Positions 45,477 through 54,701 of a stretch of DNA of 64,000 nt are shown piece by piece. The notes beneath the pieces are model-generated. The model was not told where the DNA came from. It saw only the letters and a list, made by a program, of their open reading frames with translations, and made no database searches. This DNA comes from [Streptosporangium] indianense (GTDB lineage Bacteria; Actinomycetota; Actinomycetes; Streptomycetales; Streptomycetaceae): assembly GCF_021474405.1 (NCBI RefSeq), contig NZ_JAKEIO010000016.1:20291-84290 (forward strand). Direction: 5' to 3'. Position 1 is the first letter of the stretch; each line of letters starts with the position of its first letter. Both the position numbers and the translations under genes were made by a program.

Positions 45477-46481
45477 ATGCGCGTACTGGTCACCGGCGGT
45501 GCCGGGTTCATCGGGTCCCATGTGGTCGCCGCCCTGCGGGAGCGGGGGCACGAGGCGATCGTGTTCGACGTGCGGGAGGATCCCGCGGCCGATGTGCGGG
45601 ACCCCGCCGCGGTGGGCCGCGCCCTGGCCGGTGTGGACGCGGTGTGCCACCAGGCCGCGAAGGTCGGGCTCGGCGACGGCGTCGCCGACGCGGCGGACTA
45701 CGTCTCGCACAACGACCTGGGGACAGCCGTCCTGCTCGCGGCCATGGCGGAGGCGGGGGTGCGGAGCCTCGTGCTCGCCGGGTCGATGGTGGTCTACGGG
45801 GAGGGGCGCTACGTGTGCGAGCGGCACGGGGTGGTGAGGCCCGGGCCGCGGGCCGTGGCCGATCTCGACGCGGGCCGGTTCGAGCCCCTGTGCCCGGGGT
45901 GCGGGGCGGACCTGGCCCCCGGGCTGGTCCGCGAGGACGCCCCGGCCGATCCGCGGAACGTGTACGCGACGACCAAGCTCGCCCAGGAGCATCTGGCGGC
46001 CGCATGGGCCCGCTGCACCGGCGGGTCGGCGGTGTCGTTGCGCTACCACAACGTGTACGGGCCCGGCATGCCCCGGGACACCCCCTACGCCGGGGTCGCC
46101 TCCTTCTTCCGCTCGGCGCTCGCCCGGGGCGAGGCACCCCGGGTGTTCGAGGACGGACGGCAGCGCAGGGACTTCGTGCACGTACGGGACGTGGCGGCGG
46201 CCAACGCCGTGGCACTGGAGGCGCGGACCGCCGCCCCCGGCACGCTCACCGCCCACAACACCGGCAGCGGCGACCCGCACACCGTCGGCGAGATGGCCCG
46301 GGCGCTGGCCGTCGCGTACGGGGGACCCGAGCCGGTCGTCACGGGCGAGTACCGGCTCGGGGACGTACGGCACATCACCGCGGACTCGTCGCGGCTGCGG
46401 ACGGAGCTGGGGTGGAAGCCCGAGGTCGGCTTCTCCGAGGGCATGACGGAGTTCGCGCGGGCCGGCATGCGCGAGGGATAG
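45477..46481 (+). CDS. NAD-dependent epimerase/dehydratase (extended SDR)
   Basis: A 334-residue extended SDR. The NAD motif VTGGAGFIGSHVVA is at 5-18, the active site YATTKLAQEH is near 163 with Tyr-X3-Lys, and RYHNVYGPGMP near 188 matches sugar-nucleotide epimerases. An inserted loop near 118-145 holds CPGCGAD with two cysteines, which is unusual for the family. It likely modifies an NDP-sugar. The start probably lies on a leaderless message. It opens the 45.5-53.8 kb envelope cluster. Confidence 0.88.
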   Translation: MRVLVTGGAGFIGSHVVAALRERGHEAIVFDVREDPAADVRDPAAVGRALAGVDAVCHQAAKVGLGDGVADAADYVSHNDLGTAVLLAAMAEAGVRSLVLAGSMVVYGEGRYVCERHGVVRPGPRAVADLDAGRFEPLCPGCGADLAPGLVREDAPADPRNVYATTKLAQEHLAAAWARCTGGSAVSLRYHNVYGPGMPRDTPYAGVASFFRSALARGEAPRVFEDGRQRRDFVHVRDVAAANAVALEARTAAPGTLTAHNTGSGDPHTVGEMARALAVAYGGPEPVVTGEYRLGDVRHITADSSRLRTELGWKPEVGFSEGMTEFARAGMREG

Positions 46482-46521
46482 CGTGCCCCCTGCCTGCCCG
46501 CACCTGCGTCGCGCAGCCTGC

Positions 46522-46573
46522 GGCTCCGGCTTGGTTCGGGACGCGGCGGCTCCGGCCTGGTTCAGGACGCGGC
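46522..46573. repeat. 26-bp tandem duplication spanning the histidine kinase stop
   Basis: Units 46522-46547 and 46548-46573 differ at two positions. The second unit contains the last codons and the stop of the kinase gene; in the first unit the stop triplet reads CGA instead of TGA on the minus strand. Confidence 0.75.
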
Positions 46574-47670
46574 GGCCGGCAGCACCACCTCGAAGCGGCA
46601 GCCCCCGGGGATGTTGCGTACGCCGGTCCGGCCCTGGTGGGCCTCGACGATGCCGCGGACGATGGCGAGGCCCAGGCCGGCCCCGGCCGGGGGCGTCCGG
46701 GCGTGCGTGCCGCGCCAGCCGGTGTCGAACACGCGCGGCAGGTCCTCCTCGGGGATCCCGCCGCAGGCGTCCGTCACGGACAGGACGACGCCCTCGGGCG
46801 AACGCTCGGCGGCGATGGCGACCGTTCCGTCGGCGGGGGTCCGGCGGATGGCGTTGACGAGCAGATTGCCCAGGACGCGGCTCATCTCCTTGCCGTCCAC
46901 CTCCACCGGCACCGGCTCGATCCGGCCGCCCACCAGCCGCACCCCGTACTCGCGGGCGAGGGGGTCGACACCGGCGAGGGCGTCGCCGACGAGGTCGTAC
47001 AGGGAGATCCGGGTGGGTGTCAGCGCCAGGGCCCCGGCGTGGATGCGGGACAGTTCGAAGAGGTCTCCGACCATGTCGTTGAGGCGTTCGACCTCGGTGC
47101 GCATCTGCTGGAGATAGCGCTTCGGGTCGGCGGCGACACCGTCCTCCAGGGCCTCCGACATGGCGCGCAGACCGGCCAGCGGCGTGCGCAGGTCGTGCGA
47201 GATCCAGGCGACGAGTTCGCGCCGGGAGGCCTCCAGGGCGCGTTCGCGCTCCCGGGACTCGGCGAGTCGGGCGCTGGTGGCCGCCAGCTCGCGGCTCACC
47301 GCGGCGAGTTCGGCGGTGGCGGGCCCGTCGGGTGCGGCGAAGTCCCCGCCGTCGCCGAAGGAGCGTGCGGCGACCGCGAGTTCACGGCTGCGGGCGACGA
47401 CCCAGCGGCCCAGCAGCAGGGCGGTGGCCAGGGAGACGACGGCCGCCATGGCGACGACGGTGGTGACGACGGTCAGGTCGTGCGCCGACAGGAACATCGC
47501 CCAGGCGACGGCGAGCGTGCCCGCGAGCATCGCGACGACGCCGACGGCCGCCACCACGGCGAGGGAGACGGTCAGCGAACGGCGGCGGATCAGACGCAGC
47601 ACGCCCGCTCCGGCCAGCCCCGTCACGGCGGCACCGGCGAAGGCGTACAGGGCGATCAGGAAGGTGGCGC

Positions 47671-47674
<4 letters not shown>
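46562..47674 (-). CDS. Sensor histidine kinase
   Basis: A 370-residue kinase with two or three N-terminal transmembrane helices (to about 95), a short HAMP-like linker, the HisKA H-box in LVAWISHDLRTPLAGL near 160, an N-box in LGNLLVNAIRRTP near 270, and G boxes in VTDACGGIPEEDL and GAGLGLAIVRGIVEAHQG. The extracytoplasmic loop is very short, so it probably senses the membrane itself. The ATG overlaps the response regulator stop (ATGA), so the two-component pair is co-translated. Confidence 0.93.
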
Positions 47675-48477
<803 letters not shown>

Positions 48478-48587
48478 GCCTCCAGCCTGGCACCGCGCGA
48501 TCGCGGGCGGGGCCCGAGCACCGTCGAGGGGCTCCGACGTCCGCGTTTCGTAAGGACCGATGGCCCGGTATGTCCGGTTCGCGTTCG

Positions 48588-48593
48588 TAGGGT
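48588..48593 (+). promoter_or_regulatory. -10 box of the GT2 gene, leaderless type
   Basis: TAGGGT ends seven bases before the GTG at 48601, with no ribosome site between. Confidence 0.55.
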
Positions 48594-48600
48594 GAAACCC

Positions 48601-49311
48601 GTGACGACGACACCTTCGGACGTCGACGTGGTGCTGCCCTGCCTGAACGAGGCCGAGGCCCTTCCCTGGGTGCTCGAACGGATTCCGCCGGGCTGGCGCG
48701 CACTCGTCGTCGACAACGGTTCCACGGACGGCTCGGCCGATGTCGCCCGCGCGTGCGGTGCGACCGTGGTGCACGAGCCGCGGCGGGGCTTCGGCGCGGC
48801 CTGCCACGCCGGGCTCACGGCCGCCACCGCCGACGTGGTGTGCTTCTGCGACTGCGACGCCTCCCTCGACCCCGGGCTCCTGGTCCCCTTCGTACGCGCG
48901 GTGCGCGAGGGTCGGGCCGACCTGGTGCTCGGGCGGCGACGTCCGCAGGGCCGGGGCGCCTGGCCCCCGCATGCCCGGGCCGGCAATCTCGCCCTGGCGC
49001 GGATGCTGCGCCGCCGCACCGGGCTGCGCCTGCGCGACCTCGGCCCGCTGCGCGCCGCCCGCCGGGAATCGCTGCTCGCGCTCGGCCTGAGCGACCGGCG
49101 CAGCGGCTATCCCCTGCAGATGGTGGTCCGCGCGGCCGACGCGGGATGGCGGATCGAGGAGCACGACGTGCCGTACCTGCCGCGTACCGGGGCCTCGAAG
49201 GTGACCGGCACATGGCGCGGCACGTGGCAGGCCGTACGGGACATGAGCCGCGTGCTGGCCGAGGCTCCGGCACACGAGGCTCCGGCACACGAAGGGGGAA
49301 CCGTCCGTTGA
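48601..49311 (+). CDS. Family 2 glycosyltransferase
   Basis: A 236-residue GT-A glycosyltransferase: VDVVLPCLNEAEALPWVLER near 8, VDNGSTDGSADVA near 37, and a CFCDCDASLDPG metal-site region near 80, where an Asp-X-Asp-like DCDAS stands. It resembles dolichyl/polyprenyl-phosphate sugar synthases but has no membrane helix. It ends with a perfect 15-bp duplication (49261-49290) that encodes EAPAH twice. It is the first gene of a three-gene operon with stop/start overlaps. Confidence 0.87.
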   Translation: MTTTPSDVDVVLPCLNEAEALPWVLERIPPGWRALVVDNGSTDGSADVARACGATVVHEPRRGFGAACHAGLTAATADVVCFCDCDASLDPGLLVPFVRAVREGRADLVLGRRRPQGRGAWPPHARAGNLALARMLRRRTGLRLRDLGPLRAARRESLLALGLSDRRSGYPLQMVVRAADAGWRIEEHDVPYLPRTGASKVTGTWRGTWQAVRDMSRVLAEAPAHEAPAHEGGTVR

Positions 49312-50063
49312 CCACGCTCCTCGTCATCGCCAAGGAGCCACGGCCGGGCCGGGTGAAGACACGGCTCACGCCGCCGTTCACCCCCCGCCAGGCGGCCGCA
49401 CTGGCCGAAGCGGCCCTCGCGGACACGCTGCACGCGGTGGCCGCCACGCCCGCCACCCGGCGCGTCCTGGTGCTCGACGGCTCCCCCGGCCCGTGGCTGC
49501 CGCCCGGCTTCGACGTCGTGGCGCAGTGCGCGGGCGGTCTGGACGAGCGGCTGGCCGCGGCCTTCGCGCACTGCGCCGGACCGGCCCTGCTCGTCGGCAT
49601 GGACACCCCTCAGGTGACCCCGGAACTGCTCGCCGTGGACTTCGCCGGCTGTGACGCCTGGTTCGGTCCGGCGGAGGACGGCGGTTTCTGGGCGCTGGGT
49701 CTGGCCTGTCCGGATCCCACTCTGCTGCGGGGGGTGCCCATGTCGACGGCGGTGACGGGTGCCGTGCAGCGGGAGCGGCTGGTCGCGGCGGGCCTGCGGG
49801 TGCGGGACCTGCCGTCCCTGCGTGACGTCGACACCGCTTCCGACGCCCACGCCGTCGCCGCGCTGGCCCCACGGGGGCGCTTCGCGGCGCGACTCGCCCG
49901 ATGCACGGCGGACGGGCCGACCACCGCGGGGCCGCCGCCCGCCGCAGGGCCGCCCGCGGTCGAGCCGTCCGATGTCGGCCCGCCCCCGGGCGGGCCGTCC
50001 GGTGCCGGGCCGTCCGCCGGCCCCTCCGCCGGGCCGGTCTCACCGACGGCCGGTCCCCGATGA
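49308..50063 (+). CDS. DUF2064 (TIGR04282-like) glycosyltransferase-fold protein
   Basis: A 251-residue protein: LLVIAKEPRPGRVKTRLTPP at the start, LLVGMDTPQVTPELL near 95 and FGPAEDGGFWALGL near 120, all hallmarks of the DUF2064 family, a nucleotidyl/glycosyltransferase fold. The last 50 residues are Pro/Gly/Ala repeats. The start appears to be a rare TTG overlapping the previous stop (TTGA), with GGGGGAA upstream; no ATG or GTG fits. Such genes regularly accompany GT2 genes, so a shared glycan pathway is likely. Confidence 0.83.
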   Translation: MTTLLVIAKEPRPGRVKTRLTPPFTPRQAAALAEAALADTLHAVAATPATRRVLVLDGSPGPWLPPGFDVVAQCAGGLDERLAAAFAHCAGPALLVGMDTPQVTPELLAVDFAGCDAWFGPAEDGGFWALGLACPDPTLLRGVPMSTAVTGAVQRERLVAAGLRVRDLPSLRDVDTASDAHAVAALAPRGRFAARLARCTADGPTTAGPPPAAGPPAVEPSDVGPPPGGPSGAGPSAGPSAGPVSPTAGPR

Positions 50064-50818
50064 GCACCTCGCCCGCCACCGCCCTCGCCTGGGCCGCGGC
50101 CGACCCCTACGACGCCGCCCTGCGGGCCGGCCGCGGCCCGCTGTTCCTGCGGCGCCCGGACGGCTGGCTGCTGCCGCTGGAGGTGGAACGCTGGTGCGCC
50201 CGGGCCGATGCGGTCGACCGGGACGTGCTGGACCGGTGCGAAGGAGCGGTGCTGGACGTGGGGTGCGGGCCCGGACGGCTCGTGGCGGAACTGGCCGCCC
50301 GGGGCCGGACCGCCCTCGGGATCGATGTCAGCGGGGCGGCGGTGGAGCACACCGTCCGCCTCGGCGGGCAGGCGCTGCGGCGCTCCGTCTTCGAACCGCT
50401 GCCCGGTGAGGGCCGTTGGGACACCGTGCTGCTCATGGACGGCAACATCGGCATCGGCGGCGACCCGCACGCCCTGCTGGAGCGGGTCGCCGCCCTCCTG
50501 CGCCCCGGCGGTCTGCTGATCGCCGAGACCGCCCCCGCGGACGTCGACGAACGCGTGGACGTCCACATCACCGATGCCCACGCCACCTCCGGCGCCCCGT
50601 TCCCCTGGGCCCGGCTGGGCACCCGCGCGCTGCTGCGGCACGCGCGGGGCTGGGAGCGGGCCGGTCAGTGGACGGCCGGCGGGCGGCGTTTCGCCGCCCT
50701 GCGCAGCAGCAGCAGCCGCATCGCCAGCAGCAGCGCCGAGCCGCCGAAGAGGGCGGCAGTGATCAGCAGCCAGCGCGTGAGGAACACCTCCGGCGGCAGG
50801 CCGGTGGCGGACCGGTAG
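50060..50818 (+). CDS. Class I SAM-dependent methyltransferase
   Basis: A 252-residue methyltransferase: VLDVGCGPGRLVAELAARG near 65 is the SAM motif I, GIDVSGAAVEH motif II, LLMDGNIGIGGDPHALLERV near 125 and LLRPGGLLIAET near 148. A C-terminal arm (FAALRSSSSRIASSSAEPPK) is Ser-rich because it is read antisense to the converging membrane-protein gene; the two overlap by 154 bases. The ATG overlaps the DUF2064 stop (ATGA). Substrate unknown, plausibly the glycan or lipid made by its operon partners. Confidence 0.85.
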   Translation: MSTSPATALAWAAADPYDAALRAGRGPLFLRRPDGWLLPLEVERWCARADAVDRDVLDRCEGAVLDVGCGPGRLVAELAARGRTALGIDVSGAAVEHTVRLGGQALRRSVFEPLPGEGRWDTVLLMDGNIGIGGDPHALLERVAALLRPGGLLIAETAPADVDERVDVHITDAHATSGAPFPWARLGTRALLRHARGWERAGQWTAGGRRFAALRSSSSRIASSSAEPPKRAAVISSQRVRNTSGGRPVADR

Positions 50819-51132
50819 CGCGCCTCCACCATGGAGCTGATCAGCGGGAACCACACGAGCAGCAGCAGCCCGGAGAGGGCGGCCGGTACGCGCACGTACA
50901 TCGCCCACTCCCGGCGGCGGATGCCGTCGAGCCCCCGAACCACCGCCCGGTCCGCCGCCGCGTACAGCGGCAGCAGGACGAGGTCGTGCAGCACCGCGGC
51001 GCCCACGACCCACAGGGCCACGCCGAGCCAGTCCCCGGCGAGCAGGCGCACCCCCGCGTAGGCGGCCAGGGCGAACGAGCAGCAGAGCACCAGCAGGTGC
51101 AGGGGGCTGCCGATGACGACGCGATCTCGCAT
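50665..51132 (-). CDS. Small membrane protein next to the molybdopterin oxidoreductase
   Basis: A 155-residue protein with four hydrophobic helices (LHLLVLCCSFALAAYAGVRL, LGVALWVVGAAVLHDLVLLP, VPAALSGLLLLVWFPLISSM, ITAALFGGSALLLAMRLLLL). A charged loop with LDGIRRREWAMY follows helix 2. No known family recognised. Its ATG overlaps the oxidoreductase stop (ATGA), so it is made with that enzyme and may anchor or serve it. Its 3' end overlaps the methyltransferase gene on the other strand. Confidence 0.8.
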   Translation of the reverse strand: MRDRVVIGSPLHLLVLCCSFALAAYAGVRLLAGDWLGVALWVVGAAVLHDLVLLPLYAAADRAVVRGLDGIRRREWAMYVRVPAALSGLLLLVWFPLISSMVEARYRSATGLPPEVFLTRWLLITAALFGGSALLLAMRLLLLRRAAKRRPPAVH

Positions 51133-52373
51133 CACAGGTCTCCGAACGTCATCCGGGCCACCCACTTGGTGTTCAGCACGCCGGGCGCGGCGGGCACGAT
51201 GATCCGCGCCGGGTAGCCGTGGTCGGGGGACAGCTCCTCGCCGTTGACGTACAGGGCGAGCAGGGAACGCGGGTCGGCCACCTGGTTGGCGCGCAGCGCG
51301 GCCTTGCGGAAGGCGCCGTGCCGCTGGAGGGACTCGACGAACACGTCCGGCGGGTCGTCCTCGTACCCGACGAGGGCCGCGAGGTCGCGCAGCCGTACCC
51401 CGCGCCACCACTGGTCGGGTGTGGACCAGCCCTCCACGCAGGCGATGGGCAACGCCGAGCTGTGCAAGGGGAGTCCGGCGAGCCGGGCGCGGCTGAGGCG
51501 GACCGTTCCGGTGCGCCCCGTCACGACGAGCCGCCAAGCGTCATCGGCCGTCTCCGCCGTGCCGATCCCGGCGTAGGCGGCGGTCTTGTTGATCTGGAAG
51601 CCGTTGGGGCCGGTGCCGGGTTCGCCGCCGCCGTGCGGGGCGAGGAGGGCGGTGCGCCGCAGCGGGCCGCCGAAGTTCTGCCCCACCGTCGTGGCGAACA
51701 GCAGCAGCGAGCCGCTCCCGACGAACCACAGGGCGCCTCGCCGGGAGACGGTCGGCTCGGCGGGGCGCGGGGAGACCAGGTCGTTCTTCTCCTCGCCCCG
51801 CTGCCGCAGATTGCGCAGGGCCGTGGGGGCCTTCAGCAGGACGTGGGCCACGAAGGCGGCGAAGAACACCCAGGCGCCGTAGAAGTGCAGGGGGTAGAAC
51901 GAGCCGGGGAACACGTAGTCGAGCTGGACGTTGAGGACGCCGGTCACGAACTCGAACAGCCCGCCGCCGACCAGCAGGAGCAGCGAGATCCGCTCCAGGG
52001 CGTGCGCGAGCGAGCGGGCCGGCGGCAGTGCGAAGAGCCTCGGCACGACGGACCACAGCTTGGCGAGCAGGACGGGGATCAGGGTGACGCCGAGGGTGAC
52101 GTGGATGCCCTGGTTCAGCCGGTACAGCCAGGGCGGGTCCGTGGGCCAGGCGAACAGGTAGAAGCCGAGGATCCCCTTGCCCGGGGTCTTGTCGTTGACC
52201 GGCGAGAGGTCCGGGTTGTAGGCGGCGTACGAGACGAGTCCCGTCAGGAACAGCACGGTGACGCCGGCCAGGAGGACCAGGCCCAGCACCGAGGTGAACC
52301 AGGGCCCTCGCAGGGGGCTGCGCCAGAAGCCGGGGGACGTGGGGAGCCGCGGATCGCGTGGGTCGTCTCGCAT
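51132..52373 (-). CDS. Membrane cytochrome b-like domain fused to sulfite-oxidase-type molybdopterin domain
   Basis: A 413-residue protein. Four or five helices with spaced histidines (NQGIHVTLGVTLIPVLLAK, FYPLHFYGAWVFFAAFVAHV) resemble a diheme cytochrome b. From about residue 255 a molybdopterin oxidoreductase fold follows, with the Mo-ligand Cys in PIACVEGWSTPDQWWRGV near 315 and a C-terminal PARIIVPAAPGVLNTKWV. It would pass electrons between a substrate outside the membrane and the quinone pool. I chose the ATG at 52373, six bases after TACCGT on the minus strand; the ATG at 52421 is possible. Confidence 0.83.
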   Translation of the reverse strand: MRDDPRDPRLPTSPGFWRSPLRGPWFTSVLGLVLLAGVTVLFLTGLVSYAAYNPDLSPVNDKTPGKGILGFYLFAWPTDPPWLYRLNQGIHVTLGVTLIPVLLAKLWSVVPRLFALPPARSLAHALERISLLLLVGGGLFEFVTGVLNVQLDYVFPGSFYPLHFYGAWVFFAAFVAHVLLKAPTALRNLRQRGEEKNDLVSPRPAEPTVSRRGALWFVGSGSLLLFATTVGQNFGGPLRRTALLAPHGGGEPGTGPNGFQINKTAAYAGIGTAETADDAWRLVVTGRTGTVRLSRARLAGLPLHSSALPIACVEGWSTPDQWWRGVRLRDLAALVGYEDDPPDVFVESLQRHGAFRKAALRANQVADPRSLLALYVNGEELSPDHGYPARIIVPAAPGVLNTKWVARMTFGDL

Positions 52374-52379
52374 GAGCCG

Positions 52380-52385
52380 ACGGTA
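52380..52385 (-). promoter_or_regulatory. -10 box of the molybdopterin gene, leaderless type
   Basis: TACCGT on the minus strand ends six bases before the ATG at 52373. A second leaderless-type box faces away at 52475, making a divergent pair. Confidence 0.45.
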
Positions 52386-52474
52386 GGCCGCGAACCCCCC
52401 GCGCACGGGTGCGCGACCCATGACGAAACGCTGACGTCGGGCCCGGTCGGCGGACCGCGGCCGGTCGCGCGGCC

Positions 52475-52480
52475 TAGCGT
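52475..52480 (+). promoter_or_regulatory. -10 box of the membrane glycosyltransferase gene, leaderless type
   Basis: TAGCGT ends six bases before the GTG at 52487; spacing and flanks match the box of the epimerase gene at 45465. Confidence 0.6.
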
Positions 52481-52486
52481 GCCGGT

Positions 52487-53842
52487 GTGATCCGCACCCC
52501 GCCCACCGCCCCGTCCCGGGACCTGCGCCGCGATGTGTACGCCGCCGGGGCCGCCGCGCTGCTCGTGACGGCGGCCGTCCTGGCCGGCCGGCACATCCAG
52601 GACACCCGCCGGACGCTGTTCGTCGACTGGCCGCCAGTGCTGGCGTCCTGGGTCCCGCACACCGGTCCCGGCACCCCGGCCGCCGTCCTGACCGCGGTCG
52701 CCACCGTGGCGTACGGGCCCGTCCTGGCGGCCCGTCTGCCGTGGCGTGCCCTGCTCCCGGCCGCCTGGGGCACGTCCGTGGTGTGGATCCTGTCCCTCGC
52801 CCTGGTCGACGGCTGGCACCGGGGCGTCGCCGAGAGGCTCACCACCCGCCACGAATATTTGCAGGTCATCGACCGTTTCCACGACGTGCCGGCGGCACTG
52901 CGGGGCTTCACCGGACACATCCTGCTGGACTCCCCCGACAACTGGCCGGCCCACGTCGCCGGGCACCCGCCCGCCGCCACCCTCACCTTCGTGCTGCTCG
53001 ACCGGGCCGGCCTGCGGGGCGGAGGGTGGGCCGGGATGTGGTGCGTCGTCGCAGGGGCGACCGCGTGCGTCGCCGTGCTGGTCGCGCTCCGCGCGCTGGC
53101 CGACGAGGTGCTCGCCCGCCGTGCGGCGCCCTTCCTGGTCCTGGCCCCGGCCGCGGTGTGGATGGGCACCTCGGCCGACGCGTACTTCGCGGCGGTGGCG
53201 GCCTGGGCCGTGGCCCTGCTGGCGCTGGCGGTCACCCGGGGCTCCCCGGGGTGGGCGGGCGCGTCCGGGCTGCTGTTCGGCCTGACCTGCTACCTGTCGT
53301 ACGGCCTGACGCTCGTCGCGCTGATCGCCGGGGCGGTCCTCGTCCTCGGCCGCCGGGGGGTCCGGCGGCGCCCGGTCGTACTGGCGTCGCTGCTCGCGGG
53401 ACTGGTCGTGGTGCCCGCGGGGTTCACGCTCGCCGGCTTCGACTGGTGGGAGGCCTACCGCCTGCTGGTCACGCGCTACGGCCAGGGCGCGGGCGGCATC
53501 CGTCCCTACGGCTACTGGGTGTGGGCCAACCTGGCCTGCGCGGTGCTCGTCACGGGGCCGGCGACCGTGGCGGGGCTGCGGCGGACAACGGTCTCGCTGC
53601 TCCGGCACCGCAGCGGGCCCCGCGCCGGTGTCCGCCTCGCCTTCCTCGTGTCCGCCGCGCTGGCGGCCCTGCTGGTCGCCGACCTGTCCGGCATGAGCAA
53701 GGCGGAAACGGAACGCATCTGGCTCCCCTTCGCCCTGTGGCTCCTGCCGGCGTGCGCGCTCCTCCCCCGCCCCCGCCTGTGGCTCACCGCCCAGGGGCTT
53801 CTCGCGCTGCTCCTCAACCATCTGCTGCTCACCGGGTGGTGA
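52487..53842 (+). CDS. Polytopic membrane protein, probable polyprenyl-phosphate-sugar glycosyltransferase (GT-C-like)
   Basis: A 451-residue protein with about 11 hydrophobic helices. A large first outer loop holds LDSPDNWPAHVAGHPPAATL near 150, where acidic and His residues resemble GT-C active-site loops. Later helices hold GLLFGLTCYLSYGLTLVALI near 265 and ADLSGMSKAETERIWLPFAL near 398, a motif seen in actinobacterial integral membrane transferases. It probably adds a sugar outside the membrane. No ribosome site; the message looks leaderless. Confidence 0.75.
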   Translation: MIRTPPTAPSRDLRRDVYAAGAAALLVTAAVLAGRHIQDTRRTLFVDWPPVLASWVPHTGPGTPAAVLTAVATVAYGPVLAARLPWRALLPAAWGTSVVWILSLALVDGWHRGVAERLTTRHEYLQVIDRFHDVPAALRGFTGHILLDSPDNWPAHVAGHPPAATLTFVLLDRAGLRGGGWAGMWCVVAGATACVAVLVALRALADEVLARRAAPFLVLAPAAVWMGTSADAYFAAVAAWAVALLALAVTRGSPGWAGASGLLFGLTCYLSYGLTLVALIAGAVLVLGRRGVRRRPVVLASLLAGLVVVPAGFTLAGFDWWEAYRLLVTRYGQGAGGIRPYGYWVWANLACAVLVTGPATVAGLRRTTVSLLRHRSGPRAGVRLAFLVSAALAALLVADLSGMSKAETERIWLPFALWLLPACALLPRPRLWLTAQGLLALLLNHLLLTGW

Positions 53843-53901
53843 ACCCCCTGCCTGGAGGCGGCCGGGCGGGGGGTCTGCACCCGCGAGACGACCGGAGCGC
53901 T

Positions 53902-54396
53902 TCAGGCCGCCGGGTTGGTGTCGATCACCTCTTCGGCCTCTTCCTCCCGTGCCAGGAGCAGGCGGGCCGTGATCTGCTTGCCCTCGCCGAAGGGACTGAC
54001 CACGACGTCCGCGCTGACCGTGTGCACCACGTGCATCCCGTGGCCGCCGAAGCGCCGCCCGTCGCGCTGCCTCACCACCGGCGGCTCGGCGGAGGTGTCC
54101 CACACGGTGATGGACAGTCCGTCCGCGGACAGGTGGATGATCATCCCGCAGGGTCCGGGTGCGTGCCGGATCGCGTTGGTGACCAGTTCACTGACGACCA
54201 ACTCGGCGTCGATCGCCAGCGGGGCCGGCACGGAGAAGCGGCCGGTACGCGGTACGCGCGACAAAAACGCTTGCAGCGCCCGGCGCGCCTCGACAGCGCA
54301 TGCCGCGCCTTCGGCCCAGACCGCGCCGCAGCGCAGAGTGGCCCGCTCGTCCGCGCCCGGCTCATCTTCCGCCTGCTTCATAAGCGGGATGACCAT
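53902..54396 (-). CDS. RsbW-like ATP-binding protein (HATPase_c)
   Basis: A 164-residue GHKL ATPase of the anti-sigma/serine kinase type that is abundant in streptomycetes: AIDAELVVSELVTNAIRHAP near 62 is the N box, LSITVWDTSAEPPVV near 93 the G1 box and GGHGMHVVHTVSADVVV near 118 the G2 box. It could bind a sigma factor or phosphorylate an anti-sigma antagonist; none is adjacent. Starts at 54396 or 54381 are both possible. Confidence 0.87.
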   Translation of the reverse strand: MVIPLMKQAEDEPGADERATLRCGAVWAEGAACAVEARRALQAFLSRVPRTGRFSVPAPLAIDAELVVSELVTNAIRHAPGPCGMIIHLSADGLSITVWDTSAEPPVVRQRDGRRFGGHGMHVVHTVSADVVVSPFGEGKQITARLLLAREEEAEEVIDTNPAA

Positions 54397-54689
54397 ACGG
54401 GGGCTCTTTCGTTGTTGTTCGTGTTGCCAAGTGACCTTTCGGTCGTTCGTCTACCCAGGCACTCAGCGCACACACCGCCGCCGGCCCACCGCCAGGTGTG
54501 CTCTGCGCCGCATGACGGCCGTCGGTTCTTCGCCACACGCGTGGCCCCGGAAAGCGGGCCCGTCGCTAGCATGGGCCGCGGCGCCCATCCCTCGCGCACG
54601 CCGGGTGCGGGGGGTGGAGAGCGAGGTCACAACGGGAGCGAGGGCAAGGTCACAGCCGTTCCCTCTGCTGCTCGTTCGTTAACGTGGCC

Positions 54690-54695
54690 TAACAT
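54690..54695 (+). promoter_or_regulatory. -10 box of mutA, leaderless type
   Basis: TAACAT ends six bases before the mutA ATG at 54702. The 305-base gap before mutA also holds two direct AGGTCACA repeats (54624-54631 and 54647-54654) that could be operator half-sites; nothing else is recognised there. Confidence 0.55.
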
Positions 54696-54701
54696 CCGAG
54701 C

